Of a stretch of 15,095 nt of DNA, positions 1-6,820 are shown piece by piece; the first letter of the stretch is position 1; each line of letters begins with the position of its first letter. Below the pieces are notes generated by a model. The model had not been told where the DNA came from, ran no database searches, and worked only from the letters and a program-made list of their open reading frames with translations. This DNA is from DASTGO01 sp035719045 (GTDB taxonomy: Bacteria; Actinomycetota; Actinomycetes; Actinomycetales; Kineosporiaceae), in contig DASTGO010000145.1 in the NCBI GenBank assembly GCA_035719045.1, forward strand, positions 1-15,095, read 5' to 3'. A program made the translations under genes and the position numbers.

Positions 1-258
1 GTCGTCCCGGAGCGTCCTTGCCGGTCCCGCCCGGCCCCCGTCCCACTCGGGGTCCGGACCACCGTCGCCCGCGGCCGGACCTTGCTCGCCGGAGCCCTGC
101 AGCGGGCGGCCGTCGCCGTCGAGCCCCGGCCCGCCGCACCCCCGCGGTGCTGACCGGGCCCCGCCGGGCCCCGGCGGGCTTCCGGTCCGGCCGGGCGGCC
201 CGGCGATCCGGTGGGTTACCGTCGACCCGGTACAGGGCGGGACGAGGCGGGTGAGGCG
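1..258. other. upstream region of the LacI-type gene, no gene seen
   Basis: This leading stretch is extremely G/C-rich. The only open frame across it is rich in Arg, Pro and Gly with no recognisable domain, so I treat it as non-coding. It holds a near-perfect inverted repeat at 160-168 and 170-178 (cccgccggg / cccggcggg). Without a T-run this is weak evidence for a terminator of a gene to the left. A purine-rich GAGGCGG at 244-250 serves as ribosome binding site for the next gene. Confidence 0.5.
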
Positions 259-1353
259 ATGGCTCGGGTGACACTGCAGACCATCGCCGACCGGGTCGGA
301 GTCAGCCGGATGACCGTCTCGAATGCGTTCTCCCGGCCCGATCAGCTCTCCCCGGCCCTGCGTGAGCGCATCCTCACCGCAGCCGAGGAGCTCGGGTACG
401 TCGGCCCCGACCCGACCGCCCGGGCCCTGGCCAGGGGCAGCGCCGGGGCGGTCGGCGTCCTGCTCACCGAGTCGCTGCGCGAGGCGTTCACCGACGAGAT
501 CGCCACCGGATTCCTCGGCGCTGTCGCCGAGCAGTTGGGGCCGACAGGGCTGGCGCTCACACTGCTGACGACGTTCTCCGGCTCGATGATCCCGGCCCGG
601 GACGTCGCGATCGACGGCGCGATCGTGTACTCCTGCGTGCCGGAGTCGCAGGCGCTGCAGTGGTTGCGTCGTCGCCGGCTGCCCCTGGTGTACGTCGACC
701 AGTCGCCCGTCGAGGGTGCCCCCAGCGTGAACATCGACGACCGGGCGGGCGCCCGGGCCGCGGCCCGTCACCTGGTGGACCTCGGTCACCGACGGATCGG
801 CATCGTGACCGCGAACATCGGCGGCCCGTACGGCCCGGTCGAGGATCCGCAGGGGCTCGGCTGCGGACCGGGCTGCAACCACGTGATGCGCGAGCGGGTC
901 CAGGGGTGGCTGGAGGAGCTGACCGCCGCGGGCGTCGATCCCTCTGTCGTCATCCAGCCCCCGTTCGGCGCCTCCGTGGAGGGGTCGGCGGCTCTGCTGC
1001 TGGACCGCCCGGATCGGCCGACCGCGATCCTCTGCTTCTCGGACGTGCTGGCGGTCGGGGTGATCCTGCAGGCCCGGGCCCGTGGACTACGGGTGCCGGA
1101 GGACCTGTCCGTCGTCGGCTTCGACGACGCACCGCTGGCCGCCCGCACCACCCCGGCCCTGACCACCGTCCGGCAGGACGTCGACGCCAAGGGACGTGCC
1201 GCGGCCGCCGCCCTGACCGGAGAGCTGGCCCGCCGGTCCGCCCCGGCCGGGAGCGGCGCCGACGGTGACGCCCTGCTCCTCCCGCAGGACCGGCGGATCG
1301 TGCTCCCGGTGGAGCTCGTGGTCCGTGACAGCACCGCGCCTCCCCCGGCCTGA
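259..1353 (+). CDS. LacI-family transcriptional regulator
   Basis: A 364-residue DNA-binding repressor of the LacI/GalR family, expected to bind an operator as a dimer and release it on binding a sugar or related small ligand. The helix-turn-helix is at residues 5-24 (TLQTIADRVGVSRMTVSNAF), with the hinge helix near 53-60 (TARALARG). The periplasmic-binding-like ligand domain follows, with family motifs GHRRIGIV (176-183), PTAILCFSDVLAVGV (254-268) and LSVVGFDD (283-290). The ATG at 259 is chosen because the helix-turn-helix starts at once after it and GAGGCGG lies 8 nt upstream; an in-frame GTG at 211 would add a 16-residue non-homologous leader. An unusual segment near residues 185-210 carries Cys202 and Cys206. 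The next gene is 154 nt away on the same strand. Ligand and target genes cannot be told from sequence. Confidence 0.93.
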   Translation: MARVTLQTIADRVGVSRMTVSNAFSRPDQLSPALRERILTAAEELGYVGPDPTARALARGSAGAVGVLLTESLREAFTDEIATGFLGAVAEQLGPTGLALTLLTTFSGSMIPARDVAIDGAIVYSCVPESQALQWLRRRRLPLVYVDQSPVEGAPSVNIDDRAGARAAARHLVDLGHRRIGIVTANIGGPYGPVEDPQGLGCGPGCNHVMRERVQGWLEELTAAGVDPSVVIQPPFGASVEGSAALLLDRPDRPTAILCFSDVLAVGVILQARARGLRVPEDLSVVGFDDAPLAARTTPALTTVRQDVDAKGRAAAAALTGELARRSAPAGSGADGDALLLPQDRRIVLPVELVVRDSTAPPPA

Positions 1354-1507
1354 TCGCACCGTCCGCGACGCGGGGCCGCGGAGGCAGACCCGATCGGCGG
1401 GCGGCGGCTGTACGTCGGGGCCTGGAAGCACGGGATCCCGCTGTACGGCTGGGGGCAGGGCCGCGACGGCCGCTCGGGGAGGGCGGCCGCTCTGGGAGAG
1501 TGGCCGC

Positions 1508-2047
1508 ATGCAGTGGCAGGTGCACGGGCGGCGGGGGCTGTACGCCAGCGAATGGGTCGAGCTGTGGCTGGACGACGTGGAGATCCCCGGCGGGAACCGG
1601 TTCGACCACCACGTGCTGAGGTTCCCCCGGTCCTGCGTGTCCTGCCTCGTCGTGCAGGACGAGCGGGCGCTGCTGCTGTGGCGGCACCGGTTCATCACCG
1701 ACACCTGGGGCTGGGAGGTGCCCGGCGGGTGGGTGGACCCCGGCGAGGACCCGGCCGAGGCCGCACGCCGCGAGGTCGAGGAGGAGACCGGCTGGCGCCC
1801 GCGCCAGGTCGAGCGGATGACCGACTACACCGCCCTCAACGGCATCGGCGACCTGCGCTACGGACTGTTCCTGGCCGAGGGCGCCGACCGGATCGGCGAG
1901 CCCGAGGACGTGAGCGAATCCTCCGAGCTGGCCTGGCTTCCGCTGGCGGATCTCCCCGGACTGATCCGGGACGGCCGGTTGACCGACGGGCCGACGCTGC
2001 TGGCCGTCGGCTACTACCTCGGCATCCACCGCACGGCGCTCCCCTAG
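1508..2047 (+). CDS. Nudix hydrolase
   Basis: A 179-residue cytoplasmic pyrophosphohydrolase of the Nudix superfamily, which cleaves nucleoside diphosphates linked to another moiety using Mg2+ or Mn2+. The full Nudix box GX5EX7REUXEEXGU is at residues 74-96: Gly74, Glu80, then REVEEETGW at 88-96 with the metal-binding glutamates. The N-terminal half (EWVELWLDDVEIPGG and a HHVLRFPR motif) resembles ADP-ribose pyrophosphatase-like members, but the substrate is not determinable. The ATG at 1508 is preferred: it has a GGGAGAG ribosome site about 7 nt upstream, and the longer in-frame reading upstream is low-complexity. The stop is only 11 nt before the RidA-like start, so the two are very probably co-transcribed. 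The stretch 1354-1507 shows no clear promoter. Confidence 0.92.
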   Translation: MQWQVHGRRGLYASEWVELWLDDVEIPGGNRFDHHVLRFPRSCVSCLVVQDERALLLWRHRFITDTWGWEVPGGWVDPGEDPAEAARREVEEETGWRPRQVERMTDYTALNGIGDLRYGLFLAEGADRIGEPEDVSESSELAWLPLADLPGLIRDGRLTDGPTLLAVGYYLGIHRTALP

Positions 2048-2058
2048 GCTGGCCGGTC

Positions 2059-2487
2059 ATGCCACGTGTCACCGTCCACGCCGGCGATGCCCCGGCCGCC
2101 GTCGGGCCCTACGCGCACGCCGTCCGCACCGGGCAACTGCTGTACCTGTCCGGCCAGACCCCGATCGAACCGGCCACCGGGCGACTGGTCGACGGCGACG
2201 TCGCCGCCCAGACCCATCGGGTGTTCGCCAACCTGGCCGCGGTGCTGGCCGCCGCAGGGCTCACCCTCGACGACGTGGTGAAGATGAATGTCTACCTCAC
2301 GGACATGACCGACTTCGCCGCCATGAACGAGGTGTACGCCCGAACCTTCACGCAACCGTATCCGGCGCGGACCACGGTGGCGGTCGCCGGACTCCCGCTG
2401 GACGCCCGGGTCGAGATCGAGGCCATCGCCCAGATCCCTTCCGGCAGCCAGTTCCCTTCCGGCAGCCAGATCCCTTCCGGCAGCTAG
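2059..2487 (+). CDS. RidA/YjgF/UK114-family enamine/imine deaminase with extended tail
   Basis: A 142-residue member of the RidA family, trimeric cytosolic proteins that hydrolyse reactive enamine/imine intermediates released by PLP enzymes. Family marks are GPYAHAV (16-22), YLSGQTP (29-35), the substrate-carboxylate-binding Arg104 in YPARTTV and the catalytic-site Glu121 in VEIEAIA. The RidA fold normally ends just after this last motif. Here the frame continues through three copies of Q(I/F)PSGS encoded by an 18-bp tandem repeat, then stops. The start follows the Nudix stop by 11 nt with no strong ribosome site, which suggests translational coupling. Family is secure; which imine it handles is unknown. 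Confidence 0.92.
   Translation: MPRVTVHAGDAPAAVGPYAHAVRTGQLLYLSGQTPIEPATGRLVDGDVAAQTHRVFANLAAVLAAAGLTLDDVVKMNVYLTDMTDFAAMNEVYARTFTQPYPARTTVAVAGLPLDARVEIEAIAQIPSGSQFPSGSQIPSGS
2431..2484 (+). repeat. three 18-bp tandem repeats ending the RidA gene
   Basis: Three head-to-tail 18-bp units (2431-2448, 2449-2466, 2467-2484) encode QIPSGS, QFPSGS and QIPSGS. Units 1 and 3 are identical; unit 2 differs by one base (ATC to TTC). The TAG stop follows directly. The in-frame period means copy-number change would alter tail length without frameshift. Confidence 0.95.
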
Positions 2488-2567
2488 GCCGTAGCCGCCG
2501 GGGTGAGCCTGCGGCGGTGTCGGCGGGCGACGATGCCTCAGCCCGGTCCTGCCGTCGGAGGGGGCAC

Positions 2568-3062
2568 ATGACGCAAGAGGAGAAGGACCACAGGCCGGTC
2601 GCCGTCCTGCTCTACGGATTGCCGGGGTCCGGCAAGTCCACCTACGCCCGGCACCTGGCGGCCCGGGGTCTGGTGCGCCTGTCGGTCGACGACCTGATGC
2701 GCCGGCGCCACGGCCGGGCCGGCGTGGACTATCCGCTGGACCGGCATCTGGACCTGCTCGGGCCGGTGGTCGACGACGTGTACCGGCAACTGGCGTCCCT
2801 GCTCGCGACGGGCAGGTCGGTCGTGCTCGACCACGGGTTGGGCCGGCGTTGTGAACGGGACGCCGTCAAGCGGGTGGTCGAGGAGCACGGCGGCCACTGG
2901 CGGCTCGTGGTGTTCGAGGCCGACCGGCCGGAACTGGTCCGCAGGCTGGCCGCGCGTCGCCCTGAGGACGGTTTCGGCCCGATGAGCGCGGAGGTCCTGG
3001 ACGCCATCGCCCGCACCAGCGAGGAACCGCGCGGCGAGGGCGAGGAGGCTGCGACATGGTGA
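2568..3062 (+). CDS. small P-loop ATPase/kinase (AAA_33 / zeta-toxin-like fold)
   Basis: A 164-residue P-loop protein, probably a cytosolic phosphotransferase acting on a small molecule. Residues 11-25 hold a strand and Walker A (GLPGSGKST at 17-25). VDDLM at 40-44 is a typical substrate or metal-binding Asp position, VVLDHG at 85-90 is Walker B-like, and an Arg-rich lid region lies around 120-131. The tail with its EEPRGEGEE stretch matches the general style of actinobacterial AAA_33 ATPases of 160-180 residues, so the protein looks complete. The ATG at 2568 has a good GGAGG at 2557-2561; an in-frame GTG at 2517 would add 17 non-conserved residues. It follows the RidA gene by 80 nt. The substrate is unknown. 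I see no antitoxin partner, so a zeta-toxin role is not supported. Confidence 0.85.
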   Translation: MTQEEKDHRPVAVLLYGLPGSGKSTYARHLAARGLVRLSVDDLMRRRHGRAGVDYPLDRHLDLLGPVVDDVYRQLASLLATGRSVVLDHGLGRRCERDAVKRVVEEHGGHWRLVVFEADRPELVRRLAARRPEDGFGPMSAEVLDAIARTSEEPRGEGEEAATW

Positions 3063-3120
3063 CGCCCCGCACCGGTGCCGCCCCCGCGACTGCGGTGACG
3101 GCGGACCCGGATGCGGGGCG
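3063..3120. terminator. candidate bidirectional hairpin between convergent genes
   Basis: Directly after the ATPase stop codon, 3063-3071 (cgccccgca) is the exact reverse complement of 3112-3120. Inside it, ccgg (3072-3075) pairs with ccgg (3107-3110) across a one-base bulge, ccgcc (3078-3082) with ggcgg (3100-3104), and ccgc (3084-3087) with gcgg (3092-3095). The segment could fold into one long GC-rich stem. It has no T-run. Its position between convergent genes fits a terminator. Confidence 0.5.
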
Positions 3121-3172
3121 TCCGGCCGGAGTTCCGGCGGGTTCCCTTACTCGTGTTAGCCCATGGGCCCGG

Positions 3173-4048
3173 TCAGGGCCGGATGATGACGGGGGTGCCG
3201 AGGCCGATCCGGGCCAGGGATGAGGTGACCTCGGTGGGGACCCGGATGCAGCCGTGGGACACGGCCTTACCGAGGCTGGACGGCACGTTGGTGCCGTGGA
3301 CGGCGATCTGGCCGTCACCGGTGCCGAACTCCGTGAGGGTCGGGGAGTGGGCGGACAGACCGAGAGCGAAGGCGCCGTACGCACCGTGGGGGTCGTTGGG
3401 CTGGACCCGGTCGGTGACGTAGAAGGTGCCGGTAGGGGTGGGGTTGGTCGGGGAACCGACGGCCACTGTGGCGCTGGCGACCTGCTTGCCGGCGATGACG
3501 ACCGTCAGGTGCCGGCTGGCCAGGTCGATGGTGATCTGGTCGTGCAGGGCTTCCACCCGGACCGAGGCGGCCGGGACCCATCCACTGGTGCCGTTGGGGC
3601 GGGTGGGCAGCGACACCTTGACCCAGCCGGGGATGACCTGCTGGACCATCAGGACCCGCGGTGATCCCATCGGCGTCTTGGCCGACAACTCGGCGATGAC
3701 CTTGCCTGAGGCCGAAGAGGTCTCCCGGACGGTCAGCGCTCCGTTGAGGCTGACCGCCCGCTGACCGGTCACCGCACCGGCGTTGCCAGCGTTACCGGCG
3801 TTACCGGCAGCGCCTGCGGAACCGCCGGAACTTCCGGAGCCACTGGAACTCCCGGAACCTCCGGCCACCGTGCCGGCGGGCGAGGCGCCCGCCGGCACGG
3901 CCGAACCTGCCGCGAGGTCCGCCGGAACGGTGGCGGCCACCCCGGACGTGGAGGGCGCGGGATCGCCGCTGCACCCCGACACCGCCGCGGCCACTGCCAG
4001 GAGAACACCTGCCGCCCGCCCGGTCACCCGGATCCGGGATCTGGTCAT
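3173..4048 (-). CDS. lipoprotein L,D-transpeptidase (YkuD domain) with SH3-like domain
   Basis: A 291-residue envelope enzyme expected to make 3-3 peptidoglycan cross-links or attach proteins to peptidoglycan. It starts with a positively charged n-region and hydrophobic stretch ending in a lipobox (AVSGC, Cys26), so it should be lipid-anchored outside the membrane. A low-complexity Gly/Ser/Ala/Asn spacer (about 27-95, with NAG repeats) follows, then a bacterial SH3-like segment (about 100-165: LTVRET, GWVKV, SGWVPAASV), then YkuD (168-290). The catalytic signature is complete: His251 in HGTN, His265 and Cys267 in SHGCIRV. The ATG at 4048 is chosen because the lipoprotein signal starts there and an AGGAG lies just upstream; a longer in-frame reading to 4129 would bury the signal. 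It lies 41 nt after the LPMO gene on the same strand with no terminator, so co-transcription is likely. Confidence 0.93.
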   Translation of the reverse strand: MTRSRIRVTGRAAGVLLAVAAAVSGCSGDPAPSTSGVAATVPADLAAGSAVPAGASPAGTVAGGSGSSSGSGSSGGSAGAAGNAGNAGNAGAVTGQRAVSLNGALTVRETSSASGKVIAELSAKTPMGSPRVLMVQQVIPGWVKVSLPTRPNGTSGWVPAASVRVEALHDQITIDLASRHLTVVIAGKQVASATVAVGSPTNPTPTGTFYVTDRVQPNDPHGAYGAFALGLSAHSPTLTEFGTGDGQIAVHGTNVPSSLGKAVSHGCIRVPTEVTSSLARIGLGTPVIIRP

Positions 4049-4089
4049 CTGCCTCTCCTGTCGGTTCACCGTTCCGCTCCTTCTTCCGG

Positions 4090-6615
4090 TCAGCCCGTGA
4101 AGCTCGGGTTGCCGTTCACGACCTGGCAAGCGGTGTTGCCCGCGCTGCCGGTGCCGGAGCAGCCGCCCGTGAAGGTGCCACTCTCCGGTCCTCCGGCCGT
4201 AGCGCCGCCGTTCGACGAGCCACCGTTGCTGACACCGCCACCGTTCGACGAGCCACCGTTGCTGGCACCGCCACCGTTGCTGGCACCGCCACCGTTGCTC
4301 GGGATGTCGCCGCCACCGCTGCCGCCACCGTTGCCCGGGGCGGGGTCACCGTTGGTGTCGGTGACGTTCTCCCAGGTGGTCCCGGAGACGGCGCAGGTGC
4401 TCGCGCCGAGCTTGACGTTGGACGGGGTCGGAGTCGGGGCACCTTCCACCACGTAGGCGAAGGAGACCTCCTCGTTGGCGTCCAGGGACGCGTTCCACTC
4501 GGGGGCGGTTGCGTTGTAGTGGGTGCCGTCGGAGGTCATCCCGGCGTTGAAGTTGACCACCTGCTTGCCCGCGGCGGCGTCCCAGCTGAGCTTCCAGTCG
4601 TTCACCGGGTTCTTGCCGTTGAGCAGGGTCAGCGTGGTCATGTACACGGTCGGCCAGCGCACCTGGTGCACCTGGACGGTGCAGTCACCCGACGGCTGAG
4701 CCGGAGTGGTCGACGTGGACGGAGCCGGGGTGGTCGACGTGGACGGAGCCGCACTGGTCGACGTGGACGGAGCCGCGCTGGTCGACGTGGACGGAGCCGG
4801 GGAGTCCGTGCCCGTCGGCACCGGAGTGCTGCCGTCGGCGTTCTCCGCGGTCGTGCCGGTCACGGTGCAGGACGCGCTGCCGAGCTTGACCGCGGACGGG
4901 GTCGGGGTCGCCGAACCCTCCATCACGTACCCGAACGAGGCCTCCTCATTGGCGTCCAGGGCCGTCTTCCACACCGGCGCGGACGCGGTGTAGTGGGTGC
5001 CCTCGGCGGCCAGGCCGGCGTTGAAGCTGCCCAGCAGCTTGCCCGACGCAGCCTCCCAGCTGACCTTCCAGTCGCTCACCGGGTTCTTGCCGTTGAGGAC
5101 GGTCAGCGTGGTCATGTGCACCGTCGGCCACAGCACCTGGTGCACCTGAACCGAGCAGTCAGCCGACGGCTGAGCCGAGGTGGTCGAGGTGGACGGGGCC
5201 GCGCTCGTGGTCGACGTGGTCGGAGCTGCGCTCGTGGTCGACGTGGACGGGGCCGCGCTCGTGGTCGACGTGGACGGGGCCGCGCTCGTGGTCGACGTGG
5301 TCGGAGCCGCGCTCGTGGTCGAGGTGGACGGAGCCGGGGAGTCCGTGCCCGTCGGCAACGGAGTGCTGCCGTCGGCGTTCTCCGCGGTCGTGCCGGTCAC
5401 GGTGCAGGTGGCGTCGCCGAGCTTGATCGCGGACGGGGCCGGGGTCGCCGAACCCTCCATCACGTACCCGAACGAGGCCTCCTCGTTGGCGCCCAGGTCA
5501 CCCTTCCAGTCCGGCGCGGATGCCGTGTAGTGGGTGCCCGTGACGGCCAGGCCTGCGTTGAAGCTGCCCAGCAGTTGGCCCGAGGCCGCTTCCCAGGTGA
5601 CCTCCCAGTCGCTCACCGGCTTCTTGCCGTTGAGGACGGTCAGCGTGGTCATGTGCACCGTCGGCCACAGCACCTGGTGCACCTGGACCGAGCAGTCAGC
5701 CGACGGCTGAACCGAGGTGGCCGTGAACGAGGCCGGACTCGTGGTCGTGGTTGTGGTCGTGCTGGTGCTGGTGCTGGGGTTGGGCGGGGCTCCGGTGGTC
5801 GTGGTCGACGTGCTGGGAGCCGGCGCCGACGTGGTGGGAGCCGACGTCGTGGGATCCGGAGCCGACGTCGTCGTGGTGGGGACCGGGTCGGTGCCCTTCC
5901 ACTGGTTGTCGTTGGGGAAGCCGGAGATCTCGCCGTTTCCGCCGTCGAAGACGACGTCGGAGCAGGAGAAGAAGGCGCCGTCGGCGTCGGAGCGCTGCCA
6001 GTAGGTCAGCATCAGGTGCTTGCCGGTCTTGTTGGCGGGCAGGCTGATGTTCCAGTCGAACGAGCTCCCGTCACTGCCGGAGGCGTTGGGAGTGGAGAAG
6101 GTGTGGGTGTCGAACGGCTTGTCTTCCAAGTCGTCCCAGGCCAGGGGCTTGGTCGGGTCGTAGCCGTCCTTGGTGATGTACAGGTAGAAGGTGCCCGGGT
6201 GTCCGTCGATGGTGGGGAAGCGGAAGTCCCACTTGGCGCCGGAGGTCAGGTGGGTGGCCGGCCAGTCGGCGCGGGCGGCGTCGTAGGCGGCGTAGGTCTT
6301 GTTGTTGGCGCTGCAGATCTTCCCGTCGGGGATGAATCCGCGGGTGCGTCCCTTGGTGGCCGAGTTACCGACGCCATACCAGTCCCACAGGGGCTGCTTG
6401 CCACCGTCTGCGATGGCCTGCTTGCAGGCGGGGTTGCGGGCGTCCAGATCCCCGCCCGTGTAGTGGGCGTCCTTGAAGCACAGATAGGTGCGTGATCCGG
6501 GGGAGGCGTTCGCGCCGTGCGCCTGCGCCGAACCGGCAAGCCACGCGCCACCGGCCGAGGCGGCCAGTACGGCTACCCCGACCCCCAACCCCAACCAACG
6601 TCGCCGAGAGCTCAT
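4090..6615 (-). CDS. secreted AA10 lytic polysaccharide monooxygenase with three CBM2 modules
   Basis: An 841-residue secreted copper enzyme that oxidatively cleaves crystalline polysaccharide. The signal peptide (1-32) has a twin-arginine-like SRRRWL and ends AQA before His33, which must be N-terminal to form the copper histidine brace. The second brace His is His122 in ATHLTSGA. GSRTYLC, the PDGKICS loop and FFSCSDVVFDGG (axial Phe about 216) match the CelS2-type, cellulose-active AA10 group. After the catalytic domain (33 to about 236) come Thr/Ser/Pro linkers and three CBM2-type cellulose-binding modules bounded by Cys308-Cys404, Cys487-Cys583 and Cys645-Cys741. The remainder is a Gly/Asn/Ser-rich repeat tail and a final segment with Cys819 and Cys830 of unknown role. 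The ATG at 6615 begins the signal peptide; an in-frame GTG lies at 6651. Cellulose as substrate is an inference from similarity. Confidence 0.93.
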   Translation of the reverse strand: MSSRRRWLGLGVGVAVLAASAGGAWLAGSAQAHGANASPGSRTYLCFKDAHYTGGDLDARNPACKQAIADGGKQPLWDWYGVGNSATKGRTRGFIPDGKICSANNKTYAAYDAARADWPATHLTSGAKWDFRFPTIDGHPGTFYLYITKDGYDPTKPLAWDDLEDKPFDTHTFSTPNASGSDGSSFDWNISLPANKTGKHLMLTYWQRSDADGAFFSCSDVVFDGGNGEISGFPNDNQWKGTDPVPTTTTSAPDPTTSAPTTSAPAPSTSTTTTGAPPNPSTSTSTTTTTTTSPASFTATSVQPSADCSVQVHQVLWPTVHMTTLTVLNGKKPVSDWEVTWEAASGQLLGSFNAGLAVTGTHYTASAPDWKGDLGANEEASFGYVMEGSATPAPSAIKLGDATCTVTGTTAENADGSTPLPTGTDSPAPSTSTTSAAPTTSTTSAAPSTSTTSAAPSTSTTSAAPTTSTTSAAPSTSTTSAQPSADCSVQVHQVLWPTVHMTTLTVLNGKNPVSDWKVSWEAASGKLLGSFNAGLAAEGTHYTASAPVWKTALDANEEASFGYVMEGSATPTPSAVKLGSASCTVTGTTAENADGSTPVPTGTDSPAPSTSTSAAPSTSTSAAPSTSTTPAPSTSTTPAQPSGDCTVQVHQVRWPTVYMTTLTLLNGKNPVNDWKLSWDAAAGKQVVNFNAGMTSDGTHYNATAPEWNASLDANEEVSFAYVVEGAPTPTPSNVKLGASTCAVSGTTWENVTDTNGDPAPGNGGGSGGGDIPSNGGGASNGGGASNGGSSNGGGVSNGGSSNGGATAGGPESGTFTGGCSGTGSAGNTACQVVNGNPSFTG
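4208..4299 (-). repeat. 33-bp and 18-bp tandem repeats coding the Gly/Asn tail
   Basis: Two 33-bp units (4208-4240 and 4241-4273) differ by one base, followed by an 18-bp unit at 4274-4291 and a partial copy. They encode the GGGASN / GGSSN tail of the LPMO. Confidence 0.85.
4704..4799 (-). repeat. four 24-bp tandem repeats in the linker before CBM2-3
   Basis: Four consecutive 24-bp units (4704-4727, 4728-4751, 4752-4775, 4776-4799) share the core tggtcgacgtggacggagcc and encode the 8-residue Ser/Thr/Ala/Pro linker between CBM2-2 and CBM2-3. They differ only in the first few bases. Confidence 0.95.
4801..5707 (-). repeat. CBM2-1 and CBM2-2: tandem duplication with 537-bp period
   Basis: The stretch from about 4801 to 5170 is near-identical at DNA level to about 5338 to 5707, offset exactly 537 bp, including synonymous positions. 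Each copy codes for a CBM2 module plus the following linker start. CBM2-3 (about 4380-4695) is clearly more diverged. This looks like a recent in-frame duplication or gene conversion. Confidence 0.9.
5201..5335 (-). repeat. five 27-bp tandem repeats in the linker between CBM2-1 and CBM2-2
   Basis: Units of 27 bp at 5201-5227, 5228-5254, 5255-5281, 5282-5308 and 5309-5335 share gcgctcgtggtcgacgtgg and encode a 9-residue SAAP(S/T)TSTT linker unit. A degenerate copy precedes at 5174-5200. Confidence 0.95.
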
Positions 6616-6820
6616 GGCGAGACCGATTCCCTTCTTGCACGAACCCGTCACAGCAGGAGTGGGGCTGCGCGTGACCCCGACACCGGTGAGGGTGGAACGC
6701 CACCCGGGCCGGCGACCGGGCCGGTCACCATCCGGGCGGCGAACCGCCGTTCAGCCCCTCACGCACATGACGTATCTCCGTGGTCGGGGCGAAGGTTGCC
6801 TTGCCCCTCACCGCCCACAT

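Noticed and set aside
217..232. taccg-N6-cggta inverted repeat as a LacI operator
   Set aside because: Only 5-bp arms, no central CG as usual in LacI operators; common by chance in this composition.
18..254. Arg/Pro-rich 78-codon plus-strand frame before the LacI-type gene
   Set aside because: Composition mirrors GC bias, no recognisable motif and no ribosome binding site; treated as non-coding.
1354..1507. Peptide reading LYVGAWKHGIPLYGWG between the LacI and Nudix genes as a small gene
   Set aside because: It has no start codon or ribosome site and lies in the frame just after the LacI stop. It could be a decayed fragment but nothing supports a gene.
2568..3062. Zeta-toxin of a toxin-antitoxin pair
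   Set aside because: The P-loop fold fits, but no small antitoxin gene lies beside it and the neighbours are housekeeping-like enzymes.
5174..5335. Regular 27-bp repeats as a CRISPR array
   Set aside because: Repeats are back to back with no spacers and code in frame for a Ser/Thr/Pro linker.
4519..6495. Long plus-strand open frame (about 658 codons) opposite the LPMO gene, Arg/Gly-rich
   Set aside because: It is a shadow of the repeat-rich LPMO gene in GC-rich DNA. The minus strand carries a full signal peptide, catalytic motifs and three CBM2 modules.
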